Below, in pieces: positions 52,830-64,000 of a stretch of 64,000 bases of DNA. Under the pieces are notes generated by a model that was given only the letters and a program-made list of their open reading frames with translations, had not been told where the DNA came from and ran no database searches. Position 1 is the first letter of the stretch; the number at the start of each line of letters is the position of its first letter. The stretch covers positions 868,001 through 932,000 of the forward strand of contig JAMXDE010000008.1 in assembly GCA_026770025.1 (NCBI GenBank), written 5' to 3'. This DNA comes from Craspedostauros australis. Its lineage: Eukaryota > Bacillariophyta > Bacillariophyceae > Mastogloiales > Achnanthaceae. A program made the position numbers and the translations under genes.

Positions 52830-55800
52830 GTAAAGTGGTATTGTTGCAAGTGTGGAGTAGCTCGTAGTCCAACGGAGGATTGTATGGTATTATTCGACCT
52901 ACGTACCGCGATGCGATGCAATGCGATGCGATGTGATGTGGTGTCAGGTGATGTGGATCCCCTGGTTGGATCGGATGATACGCAGAACGACAGCAATCGG
53001 CATCAGAATCAGAAACAGTGTCGCACCACAACCACACTGACCACATCAACGCCGACGGACAGGTTTGTCAGATTGTGACGTCTAGTTCGTGACTGGAAGC
53101 GACTGACGATCGTTCATGACTCCAATGGATTGAAAAATCAGTCGAATGGTTCGATTTGAATCAATCCAGAAAGCGAACTATTGGAGGACAAACCGAACTT
53201 CCGACAGCTGCTCATTCCTTGATGTGAAGAACAAGTTGTGGTAAATTTGTGACACGTGTATTTATTGATTGATGTCGCTGTCATGGCCGAAGATAGTCGC
53301 TGTTGAACAGCCGGCCTTTGTCAATTGCTTCGTTGGTGAGCAGCTGCGTTTGTGCCCTTGGTGTCTGTCTTTTTGTGTGGAATGCGCAACGTGTCATGTG
53401 CAACGCACGACGTGCCCAAGGAGGCGAAGGCACGATGACCAGGATGCTGGGCGGAGGGGAGAGCAGATGGCGACAACAGAGGGAAAACCTGCCCCACGCA
53501 GAGAGCAGTCCACGTATGACGTGGTGCGTACGAAGTACACTTCCATGACACTCCTCGCTCGTTGCAATTCCATTTGAAATTACTCAGTTGCCTTTGCGAG
53601 GAAAGAGAGGAGGAACACCGTTTGTGCGTGCATCGAGAGAGCGAGAGACCTGTTCCCTTCTTTTGTGGACGAGGTTGTGAAGAGAGATAGACAGCAAGAG
53701 GGCGAGAAGCAAGAGAACACCCAAGAGAGGATCGCTGGCCACACGTACGCGTGAAACTACCCGTACCCTCACGCACACGCACCCACACGCACACACCCGT
53801 GCAGAAAGGAGATCAGAAGTGGGCGATTTGTGTCGAGACAGAAAGTCTGCGACTGAAGATCCCGTCCCAAGGAGAGAGGGAGAGAGCGAAGAGGGAACAA
53901 ACAGACACGTTCGTCTGTTCCTTTCCTTGGTTGTCATTCCACCCACGATTTACTCATAGTAGGTAGTACGGTCTACGGGAATCCCAACACCAGCGAGCTC
54001 CTTCAGATCCCGAACTCAAAGAGTCCTTTTGGGGGAAATTCTCACGCAGACGCGATCTTTTGCGGGACTGTCGTGTCCTCTGCGTGCTGTGTGTGTGTGG
54101 TCACGACCATCCACACCGCGTAGCATTCCACGTCCTTTGTTCATCTCTCTGTGGTTGGCGTTGCGTGGCTCCAGCGCGCAGCACAGCCACGAGTGCTTGC
54201 ACTTGCATTTGGACCTGACTCTTTTGCGCCCTTGCGATCTTTCTCTCCCTCTCTGCGTTCCTTTGCGACTGCCGTTGCCACCGTTGTGTCCACTGGTGCG
54301 AAACCTCTTTCAAATCCCAGAACGCAAGCGCGCGCAACAAGAGGGAACGGAGGCATCTCCCCCCACGCAGCGCAGTGTTGGCAACAACAACAGCAACAGC
54401 CGATAGCAACGCTGGTTGGGGACGCAAGCCTCTTGGAAGAAGACAGAGGAGGGCGTGGTTGTTGACGGTATCAACATCATCACCAACATCACCAACATCC
54501 AAGGCGTCGCTCCACTCTAATCGTATCCGTGGGCATTGTCTCATCGATTAGATTATACTCGTTCCATACTTGTGGAGGCATCTGCGCCACGACAAGCGAG
54601 TTCGAGTTGGCAAGAGGAGGCGACCCATTTATGAGCATTGCGACCGTTGACTCATCCAACACAGCAACGACGTCAACCAAGCAAAGGCCAGGCCAGGTCG
54701 GGCTGAGGAAGTGAGAACTGAGACGGGCATAGTAGTACATGCCATACCTCCCCACACCTGCATTGTCGTCTCACTCTACCACTCTACTATACGAGTACAG
54801 ATATAACTGCACGAGTACTCTGCAAGTGCCCCCCTGCGCAGGTAGCGGCGAGCACCTCGTACTACTACAGCAGCAGCAACAACAGCAACAAGACCATCAG
54901 CAAGACCACCATACACGGAGCTCGCGCCACACGCACTGCCCAACTGCTCATCTTGGACCTTTCGCGATTATCCATCGTTCTCCTGGAATTGCGAAACTTC
55001 GTCGGCACGCTGGGAAGCAGGACTATTCGGACGACACAAGAAACGTAACCAACGCAACGAACGCAGCGAACGCAACGAACACGAGAACGGGAGGGCCCAA
55101 GAACCCGAGAACGAATCCATTCTACGAACACGAGGATAGCACGAGTATCTGCGCCATTGTGACGTTTATCATTCCATCGCAAACCCCTGCGTCACGGAGC
55201 AACAACCATCGACGTCGACAACTTGAACGTCAACCACGACAAACAACACCATCGCATTGCGCCCGGCAACCGCGCTGCCGGAATCAGCACTCGTGCCGCG
55301 AAGAACGGTTCCTATCCGGATTCCTTTCGCTTTGGGCACTTGCAGCCTTCCTCATCCAGAGACGATCCGCAAAGACAACCCCAACCGCGACTGTGGCGAC
55401 GACGAGGCCCCCACTGCTCACGCGTGCTTGTTTGTCCGCAGATCCTCTCCAGAGACGATAGAGATAGACGCACCAGCACGCAGACACGCAGATCCACGGA
55501 GAGGCGTTGGCAATAGGAACCAAGGCATCCACGCAAAAGAGTATCGTCACCAGGCCACACCACCGACCAACGAGAAGAGCGATCGGGTTCAGGTCGAAGT
55601 GACCGAGTGAGGAACAGTCTCGGCCACAAAGCCAGAAAAACGCACACGGATTCCGCTTTCGTGGGAGGGGCCGTTGCTCTGCGCTAAGATTCTCTTCGTC
55701 ACACAGGCGTTGCATCTCTTTGCACCGTTCCGACCTTTCTTCTTCGATCTCGTCCTCGGGCACTTTGGCTCCACCCTCGCCGAACGGCCTGCACAGCGTT

Positions 55801-56038
55801 GGCACTTGTGCGTTGTCCAGGCCGAATCTGTTCCATCCTCGTAGCAGCGGTCAATCTCAGGCGACTGTCTGGGCAGTTGCAACCATCCCGAAAGGCTCGC
55901 AACCTCGCAACGCTCATAACAATACCAACATCACTGGATCCATCTCGGCAACTTTGCGCGTATCCATTTCTCGCCAGCACTGCTGCCTGCTCCAACTGCA
56001 CTCATTCATTCCAAGCATAGCGCTCAACGCTCCCAGAC
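52830..56038. other. 3.2-kb gene-poor region
   Basis: Contains repeated GCGATGCGATG units (about 52910-52940), GAGA-rich stretches (about 53600-53720 and 53870-53895), CAGCAACAACAG tracts (about 54870-54900) and AACGCAACGAACGCA repeats (about 55048-55082). The longest frame (54739-55461) is built from these repeats. No gene is supported; the end is probably the 5' UTR of the next gene. Confidence 0.5.
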
Positions 56039-59000
56039 ATGGCAGGTAGCACCCAGGCTTCGAGTACATCGTACCGTTACCAACGCAACGACATGAAGCA
56101 GCCCAAGACAGGCAGCCGCAATGGAAGCGATGGCACTGCCGCCGAGGGTGGCAAATCGATTGTTGGAACCGGCCGGTTGGATACGAAGGGGTGGATTGAA
56201 GGGACTGCCAATGGTGAGTTGCCATGGTGACGGCTCGCACTTTGGAGTTTGCGTGCATGCATGGTGCCCGTGAGCTTGTCCGATCTGAATGGCGTTGTTG
56301 TTGAGGCCTCCTTGCAAGCGTCCAGCTATGAACCATGAGACTGCTGTGCTGTATCAAGTGTACTGGTACTCTACGCGCATATTGGACTGAGCAACGCCTC
56401 TGAGGGCAACGGGCTGTTCGGCATCGCTTATTTCTCTCCATGTAGCTCTACCATACCTCCGTCCCTTCTTGTCGCCAGGACAACCAACAGACCCACACAA
56501 AACACACACTCACATGCGAACTATCGTTGCTCATCCCACTTTCTCACTTGACTATTCGCATTGCCTCACCTCGCCAACAACATTCAATCCTGCGACCGCA
56601 CTCGCAGCACGTCTGCAAAGCGGCCTGGCCTCACCCTATCCCTCCTTCCATGGCTTGCCACAGCAACGACCAGGCCAACCAACCAACTACGGTGCCATGC
56701 ACTATGGACACAACGGAAGATCGAGGCTTGCAGATGACGGCTCCGTGATTTCAGCGGACGGTGAGCGGACGCCGCTCATATCCAACACAAGACCTTCGGA
56801 GCACGACTCGAAATTTCTCTTGCATGGCTCACGTCGCCATGATTCGTACCCGCAACATCACCACATGTCCAACGCAGACGCACCGCCCAAGGAGCACTAC
56901 ATCCCCATCAACGGCTTGCCGCCAAATCGTCTTCAAAATCGTTCCTCCATGTCTTCGTCCTTGCCGTCGTCGCTCGCCAATCGATACAGCCAGAGCACTT
57001 CACAGAGCAGCAGCAGTGGGAGCGGGAGCGGGAGCTCGGATCAAATCTCACCATCCCTTTCCACCTGCACATCATCCTCCGCCTCCTCGCCGAGCATGAT
57101 GCAGCAGCTGTCATCAGCCTTGCCTTCGCCTTCGTACCCACCGCGCGGGACGCTCGATGGTTCGGATGTTGTTCTCGAAGCCGCACGTCTCGGTCGTTCG
57201 TCCAGTCCCTCCGACTCGTCCACCGCCCGAACGACACGGTCTGCAGAACACAGCGCAAACATGGCTGGCAGGAGATCGTCTCCGTGGTGGTCAGCCACCA
57301 ACAGCAACAACGGCGGCGGCTCAAGCACCCATGATCCAGCAGATCATACAGACAAGATCATCAACGTGTACTCGGACGACAAGTCGCAAACGCAGCAGCA
57401 AGTGCATCACCACGCGACGCTGTCCTACCGCCTGCGTCGGTGCCTTTGCTATCTCCCATTCTGCTGTCGCAAACGCAACAGCGAACATGATCATAGCAAC
57501 TCGCATCGCGGCACTGGAAACAACAGCCGGTGCTTCTCGGATGTGACGAAGTGCATCGTGGCCATTTCCCTTTCCTGCATCGCGCTGCTGCTGTGCAGCA
57601 AGGCCTTGTTCTCGCATGGCCTCTTCGATAGTCCCCAAGGAGCTGTGGATGCGAACGCAGATGAAAGTCCTTCATTTCCGCTCTTCTCGAATTCGATCGA
57701 AAAGATGAAGTGGGAAGACCAGTGGTTGCTGGATGAAAGAGGACGGTACCGTATCGTCGACTACGACCAACAGCCACCCTTCTTCCATGAAATGGCCAGC
57801 ACCATCGCTGCGGGCGTGTACGGCAAGCCGCTGTACGGCGGGTTCGTCAATCGAGGTCAAGCCATGATGGGATTTGGTCTCAACTGCTCGATCGCTGCCG
57901 GCAAGGATGACGCGGCTCCCAAGCGTTGCTCGCCCATCATGCGTCCAAAGCGCTCCGTCGACGACGCCTTCTCCACCATCCCTTTCCAAGGTTTCCGCAC
58001 CTTCCTGCAAGTTCAACCTCCGACGCCCTCCGACGATGCACGGCAACAGAAAGCGAAACCGAGCCACGTCGCAACCAAGGTCGTGGAGCCCTTTTCAGCG
58101 CTCGGACCATCGATGGCGGACGCCACCAAGAAGCCAAAACGAACCATGTACATTGGAGAAGGCGTGACCAGCCTGCAGCTGCAGGAAGTCGATGAGCACA
58201 ATCACCTCGAGACCAACATCACGTACTTCACGTTGCCAGAGGAAGACTTCGGGGCGATGGTTCGACGAGTGCAGATCACCAACTTGAAACATGATGCGGC
58301 AATCGCGTTTGGCATCCTGGACGGGTTGGTGCAGATGGAACCGTCCAGGAACACTGACGATCAAGACAGCGGTGATGATGCGGAGAAGGATCACGACGGT
58401 GAAAGCGTGTACGAACCATATCACACGAAGCGGCAGCCGGACCTCAAGGTGACCTTTCCGTACAGCAACACATACATCATGGCGTACTACCAATCCGCAC
58501 GACAACGGCCATTCCAAAAGAGCAAGCAAGACGTGGCGCAGTTTGGAGGCGGCAGCGGACATTACTGCTTCGCGATGATGCAGTACAGAGACACCGAGCC
58601 GAGCACCGGCGGTGGCAGTCCCACCACCACCACTACCAAAGCCGCCATGCTTCCCATCGTTTACAACACCGAAACCATCTTTGGGCAGGACACTGCCTTC
58701 TCGCAGCCGCAAGGGCTGAACCACCAATCCATCAGTGACATGATCCAAACCCAACCTCACGGAGAGCAGGGTCGGATGAAGACAGCTTCAGCATTTGCCG
58801 CATCCGACATGGTGGAGCTGGAACCGGGGCAGTCGGTCATCATCACCTCCATCTACGGAAGAGCCGACAGCATCATGGATGTCCCTGTCTTCGCACGGCG
58901 CGTCATGCAGGAGGGCTTCGTGGACTTTAAATACTCCCGCATCCAAGACCTTTGGCGACAACTGACAAGAAGCACGGAGACGACATCCAGCAGCACCATG

Positions 59001-61828
59001 TGGAACAAGTTCGTGGCGCGCATGTACCTTCACAACTCGCTCATTGGCGGGTATCCGCTCATTTTGGGCGATTCCGCCATCACAGACGACGGCACGCGGG
59101 CGGTGGACGAAGATCCACGGCTCAAGGTGTACCACACATTCTCCACCTCCAACGAAGGAGGATATGACATGCCATCCATGTTCTTTTCGCAGGTGAGCCC
59201 TTTCCAAGTGACTTGTTCTGTCTTGTTTTCCTGTCCTGTCCTGGAAAATGTCGCCTTGCGACCACCGTTGCGGTTGCCATCCACTGTTGTGCATTGTGTG
59301 ATCTGGGACGATACGCTGCATCCATCATCGGTGCTTTGTGAATCCTCCTCCTGTGCTTGCATGGCCAAATGAGATTCGTCGAAACAGCAATACCAGCACC
59401 TCCGTCGTCACCACCAGCTACTACTAAAACTACAGCTACAATTACAGCTCCACCAATGGCAGATCATCTCACCATCTCATCGTCCAATTCTTTTCTTTCA
59501 TTGTATTAATCTTGTTCATCACTACTCCGCCTTCATCTCCGTCGCCAGACCAACGCCAACTTTGCCGCGGCCATGGATAACCGGAGGAATGACGTGGTCT
59601 TCAATCCGCGCATCAGCTCTTCCAACCTCCGCACGCTCCTTACCTTCATGCGGTCCGACGGGAGCTTTCCATCCACGCTGGGATCCATGGTATTCAACGT
59701 GAAGACTCCTCAACTGTGCGCCGAACTGGCACAGCGCGCCGTTGGACAAGCGGAAGGCCATCGTGCCCAGCGTGAAGCCTTGTCCGGCAAGCTGGAACAA
59801 GGTCCGTACATTCCAGGCGAGCTGTTTGCTTTTCTGGAAGAACATCACATCGGCCTGATGATATCACGGCAAGAATTCATCGACATCGTCCTCGCGGCAT
59901 CAGATATGATTCTCGTCGCCAACGATGGCGATGCGTCGTCCCACAAGAACGGGCAAGGGCCGAGGAGCGAACGGGCATGGATGACAGTGCTCGAGATGCT
60001 CAAGTCGTTCCTTTTCATTTTCCCAGACAACGAGGAATGGCTTCTCTTCGAAGAGCAACTCCCTTACTTTGCGGCCACAGGTAACGCTCCCTCATACGAT
60101 TATGATGGCGGGACGTCAGGTGGCATCTCCGTCCAAGATGTTCGATCGAACTTGCAACACGACCAGTTCGGGAAGATCTTCAGGAGTACCGCCTTCGAGA
60201 AGCTCCTCTTGCTGGCAACCAGCAAGTTTGCATCGAGGGATCCTCTCGGAATCGGCATTATCGACGAGAGCGCATCAGTGATGCCGTATTCCGCCCACAA
60301 CTCTCGTGTCTGGAGCGACGTCACCTTCACATCACAACTCAAATCGCTCCTGCAGTACCTGCGGGATGCTCTGAGTACGTACGAGACGACCATCACCATC
60401 TCGAATGAGCTGTCCAAACTCCTCGACGACATCAACGATGCGTTGGATGAGAAGAGGAAGGCCCTCAACGAGCCTGTGCTGAAGGAAGCTGGAACTGGTG
60501 ATACTGGAAAGGCGACGAAGGAATCCTTCCAATCTCTATTCTCTGCGTCCGCACCCCAACTCATCCCACAGCCATACGTGGCAAGTTGGAATCGGATTAT
60601 GGATGCTCTGTCGACCTACACTCGATCTACGAAGGACACATTCGGTGGTTGGGCCATCCCTGTCCCTGCTCATGTCATCGTCGATGCCTTGGACGTGTGG
60701 CTGGAGGAAATCGAATTCGACTCTGCATTTTCTGCTGGTCTAGGCACATCGACAGACCAGCTGGATGAGGCGGAGTCCTACTCCCATCCATTGCCGACAT
60801 ACTTCAAGTACGAAATCACCGCATGGGCTGCACCAGACGATGGAATGGAAGGCGAAAATACCCATTCCGCTTTCGTCGGTGCTCCAGCTGAAATCAAGGT
60901 CATCCCGCAGCCCCTCTTCTTGGATGGTGCTGTCTACGCCATGAATGCGGCAACACCGGACGAAGCACAAAAGATTTATTCCGATCTCCGGAACAGCGCG
61001 CTCTTCGACGACACGCTGGTCACCTACCGTCGCTGCCACGGCACCGGTATGGGCGACGACCGGTGCTGGTTGCCAGATGTTGCCTCATCCTACGACTCCC
61101 ATTATTCGATCCCTGACGAAGCGGTGAGTTCCACAGCAATCAACTTCAAGCTGTACCTCGAGCTTCTGAGGAATGGAATGCACGAACACTTCTTCGAAGC
61201 GTTGTTGTCTGGAGGGATGCCCCCATTCATCGACCCTGAACTATACGGACGGGCTGTTCTGGATCCGACATCCCACGTTGTGATGTCAGATGTTGGATTC
61301 TCGTCGCTCATCGGGCGCGGATTGTCAACGCCCATGCACGACAAGGCCGTGGGGTCTTCTGACTTCTTGTCCCTGTGGGTTCGAATGATGGTTGGCCCGA
61401 CGATGTTCTTCATCCAAAACAACGAAAATGATGAAGGGAAGCATCTGGAGATGCAGCTGCGTCCGACCATCCCGCTGTGGATGTTCACCAGAATCGGCGG
61501 TGACAGTGATGGTGACGATGATGACAGCGCACGGCCGACTTCTCAAGCGCTGCGTGCGACGGTTCAGTTTTCACCATCACCGTTGCAAGCAACTGTGGGA
61601 TCGGGCAAGGCCGTCCACCACATTGGATTCATGCTGTTCTCATCCATCCAAGTGGATTACTTCAATGAGCGAGGTACCGATTTGAAGGAAGCAGTCCCCA
61701 GCCGGTACCGTGTCATCTTGCGAGATGGCACCGTCTTCGACGTCCCAACGTCGACCATCCGAGGCGAACTGGCAGCCAAGATCCGGCGCGTGACGTTCAT
61801 CGAGAGCATAGAAGCGTACTATGAATAA
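56039..61828 (+). CDS. Type II membrane glycoside phosphorylase-like (cellobiose-phosphorylase-like) protein, three exons
   Basis: Exons are 56039-56213, 56608-59192 and 59549-61828, 1679 residues. Donors are GTGAGT and GTGAGC; acceptors are CGCAG and GCCAG. The first exon is the least certain. Residues 1-370 are disordered and Ser/Gln-rich. A membrane helix spans about 374-393 (CIVAISLSCIALLLCSKALF) and the rest is predicted lumenal. Blocks include RYRIVDYDQQPPFF, YGGFVNRGQAMMGFG, FQGFRTFLQV, then ARMYLHNSLIGGYPLILGD. SQTNANFAAAMDNRRNDV is restored across intron 2, followed by FMRSDGSFP. These resemble blocks I recall from large bacterial proteins annotated as cellobiose phosphorylases (GH94/GH149/GH161-like). 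A role in glucan or glycan trimming in the Golgi is inferred; catalytic residues were not identified. Confidence 0.68.
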
Positions 61829-62249
61829 TAAAATACTTAGAGCATGGTTGAATCCAGCCCCAAGCAACGCGATGTTGCGCAAAGCACAAAGACATGCGAT
61901 GGCATCAAAGCGTATGGAACACGCCATTAGTATCATGTCATGGAGAACGACAGTTCATGATCGATGCACGGGAGTGCTCCCATGACTGACCGAAGGCGTT
62001 GGGTGCCGTTGCTCGTGCATGTATGTATCTATTGCTACATCCAGAGTGTATGGCATCGATGCATGGTAGTGCAAACTTGGGGCTGCTGGGAGAATACGCG
62101 CAAGACAAGAGTTATGTTTAGAGTAAAGTAAGTACTCCAGAGAGCACAGCATGTCCGGGTGGAGTGACTACATTGATTCTCCATGACGTTGACAGGACGA
62201 CGAATGACGTGTACGTTCGTACACCACATCTTACTACTACCCTCTCTAT
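61829..62249. other. Convergent 3' region
   Basis: Short gap between two convergent genes. Nothing recognised. Confidence 0.5.
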
Positions 62250-64000
62250 TCATTGATTCTTTCTTTCCACGCTGCTTCTTGTGACACGCCGATTGTTGGA
62301 GAATGTCCTGGTTTGCGATGAAGGAGATATGACGGAGCTGTACAAGTCCGAAATCATCCCCATCCCACTCGTCCACGACCTGCCTTCGTCAGACGACGAT
62401 GCTCCCGCCTTGGCCTTGGTGGTCATGCGTGGTATGATTCCCTCTTCTGCGGCTGAAGCTGACGATGGTGACCGTCGTCGTGATTTCATGGTGGTGCTTG
62501 CAAAAGTCATGCGGCTGTTGGAACCTGCAATCCCGTTCCGATCGGACTTATGGTGGTGCCGTTGGTTGCGGGCGTGGGTATCAAGGTCGAACTGGGACAG
62601 GTAACCTTTTCTTCCGCTCGGGTATCGCATGAGACCCTGATCATCATCGTCGTGTTCAACTCCATTGTTGTTGCTGTTGCTGTTGCTGTTGCCTCGATGG
62701 CCAGCCATCGTTCGTTTGTATGCAGTTCCTGAAATGGCAGACCGGGCTGTGGCACCGACATCATCATCCCGACCTTCCACGTCCTCGTTCTCATCTTTGT
62801 CGCCGTGGGTGTCGTTATCACTGACGAACGAACGGAGAGGTTGCTGCCTGGATTCATTGTCGGTGCCGTATTCGCTACCGTTGGTTCTGGTGATGGTGAT
62901 CCTGATGCTGCTGTTGGAATTCGCCATTCGAATGTTCGTGACATCCGGATCTTGCAGTTCAGTTTCGATGGATTCCGCAGAACTGGAAATGGCCACGACG
63001 CCCATCTCCGACAGCAGGCCGCCCGACGAAGAAGTGGACGCAGATACGGACGTTTGAAGACCTTCGTGCCTTTCGTTGGCATCGAGTACACCAAGAACTG
63101 CTGGTTCATTGTGATGCCCTTGTCTGTCGGGTTTGTCGATGGGCGACCAGGTACTGGTTGGAGGATCCGATGAAACCCGTGGTGACGCCTTCAGGTATGC
63201 GGTGATGGGTGTGACATTCGGCTCATCGGTTGAGTCGATGCTCGCGTCTGAGAAGAGGTTGTCTTGATCTTCTGAAATCGGTTCGTAGTTGTGGCTACTG
63301 AGGAAGGTCCTCACCAAAGAACTTGCCATCACCGCACTTCGAGGAGAACGTAAGCTGGAGCGGCATTGTCTCCCGCTTGTCTTGAGCTGCTGATGTTGCT
63401 GTTCGGCACCTTCAATGTTGTTGGTGTCGTGGGAGGTAATGATGGTGCCCGGACCGCTGATGTCAGAGTAAGGCGTTGCGACAGTAGCGTCAGTCATGCT
63501 TTCGCTGTTGGCTTGCGCAGTTTTGTGGTTTTTCAACGCAGTGGTTGCTGGTGCTGACAGTGGCGCTGACACTGACACTGACGCTGCTGCTGTTGGTGCT
63601 CTCGCTCTCGCCTTCGGTGTTTGGCCTGACGACGACAGAGGCGATCTTGGCGGAAGACCAATTCTACCTTGTTCGGTGCGCGTGCCACCATATGTGTCCA
63701 CATCCTCCAACCAAGCGTCAAGTTTGCTTTTTTGACGACGGGCATGCTGATGCTGCTGCTGTTGGTGATCTTCCAATAGAGCAGACCAGTGGGAGACGCG
63801 GTTCACAGTCGTATTGCTCCTGGCAACACCGATTTCGGATCCGCGATCATCCATATCCGTGCAATCCACTATTTCCAGTGGCGATGACGCTGTGCCCATC
63901 ACTGGAGCATGCGCGCCGTCCTTGCGGCGATGATTCAGCTGTCCACCGTTGTGTCTGTTCACCCTTGTATCTCCAGGTCTTTCGGCGTCGATTTCGGCGC
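62250..64000 (-). CDS. Disordered Ser/Thr/Asn-rich protein, 5' end outside the window
   Basis: The frame is open from the window edge to a stop at 62250-62252, about 583 residues. No ATG precedes a convincing start inside the window (the first possible codon at 63962 is GTG), and text beyond it (AEIDAERPGDTRVNRH) still looks coding, so the gene is partial. Composition is low-complexity with Gln/His, Asn/Ser and Asp/Glu runs. A possibly ordered segment is SSLVRTFLSSHNYEPISEDQ; basic patches occur near the end (KSRRRSPSS). No domain recognised. It could be a nuclear or scaffold protein. Confidence 0.55.
   Translation of the reverse strand, partial: AEIDAERPGDTRVNRHNGGQLNHRRKDGAHAPVMGTASSPLEIVDCTDMDDRGSEIGVARSNTTVNRVSHWSALLEDHQQQQHQHARRQKSKLDAWLEDVDTYGGTRTEQGRIGLPPRSPLSSSGQTPKARARAPTAAASVSVSAPLSAPATTALKNHKTAQANSESMTDATVATPYSDISGPGTIITSHDTNNIEGAEQQHQQLKTSGRQCRSSLRSPRSAVMASSLVRTFLSSHNYEPISEDQDNLFSDASIDSTDEPNVTPITAYLKASPRVSSDPPTSTWSPIDKPDRQGHHNEPAVLGVLDANERHEGLQTSVSASTSSSGGLLSEMGVVAISSSAESIETELQDPDVTNIRMANSNSSIRITITRTNGSEYGTDNESRQQPLRSFVSDNDTHGDKDENEDVEGRDDDVGATARSAISGTAYKRTMAGHRGNSNSNSNNNGVEHDDDDQGLMRYPSGRKGYLSQFDLDTHARNQRHHHKSDRNGIAGSNSRMTFASTTMKSRRRSPSSASAAEEGIIPRMTTKAKAGASSSDEGRSWTSGMGMISDLYSSVISPSSQTRTFSNNRRVTRSSVERKNQ

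Noticed and set aside
54739..55461. 240-codon plus-strand frame in the 52.8-56 kb gap
   Set aside because: Encoded largely by CAG/CAA and AACGCA repeats; no conserved segment.
1..64000. tRNA, rRNA and CRISPR search by eye
   Set aside because: No B-box-like GGTTCRANTCC pair with an acceptor stem, no rRNA core sequence and no regularly spaced repeats were found; an automated tRNAscan would be more sensitive.

Overview
This is eukaryotic nuclear DNA, most likely from a diatom or a close ochrophyte relative. Four observations support that. (1) Genes are split by short GT-AG introns of about 240-390 bases. (2) Several predicted proteins start with a signal peptide followed by an ASAFAP-like plastid motif: ANAFVHP in the phosphate-carrier-like protein, SAFVPS in the aldo/keto reductase, and a weaker SFAFEF in the FAD oxidoreductase. 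(3) One gene carries the CGRG...H-x-GNRRF domain that is expanded in diatoms. (4) One gene uses an in-frame TGA as selenocysteine, as is common in aquatic algae. I could not name a species. No rRNA, tRNA, CRISPR array or prokaryotic operon was seen. All exon borders are my own splice calls from reading-frame continuity and GT/AG signals.

Layout. 0-8 kb, minus strand: a five-exon mitochondrial-type [2Fe-2S] ferredoxin, a TMTC-type membrane O-mannosyltransferase, and a membrane-anchored metallophosphatase-like protein. 10-16 kb, plus: a very large plastid-targeted phosphate-carrier-like protein fused to G-x-G-Y repeats, then a GT90/CAP10-like glycosyltransferase without a signal peptide. 16-22 kb, minus: a 1472-residue disordered protein with a C-terminal SANT domain, and a small tail-anchored protein. 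22-37 kb, plus: an eight-helix membrane protein with an internal duplication, the CGRG-domain protein, a plastid aldo/keto reductase, a globin with a long insertion, and an FAD amine oxidase-like protein. 38-39 kb, minus: a selenocysteine-containing protein disulfide isomerase-like protein, with a candidate SECIS hairpin in its 3' UTR. 40-47 kb, plus: a Patched/Dispatched-like RND protein and a PUB-domain protein. 46.9-48.4 kb: a small membrane-protein gene whose 3' end is broken by a 968-bp terminal-inverted-repeat element flanked by TA. 49-52 kb: mitochondrial malic enzyme (plus) and a cysteine-rich thylakoid-lumen protein (minus). 56-62 kb, plus: a 1679-residue type II membrane protein resembling bacterial cellobiose-phosphorylase-like proteins. 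62-64 kb, minus: a disordered protein cut by the window edge.

The genes do not form one pathway. Recurring themes are organelle redox proteins (ferredoxin, malic enzyme, AKR, FAD oxidase, selenoprotein) and secretory-pathway glycan or membrane enzymes. The two strongest observations are the TGA-encoded UGYC selenoprotein with its SECIS, and the transposable element inserted in a coding sequence whose frame reads straight across the empty site. Long gene-free stretches (24.3-27.1, 38.9-40.7, 52.8-56.0 kb) hold UTR-like CA-rich sequence and microsatellites but no gene I can support.
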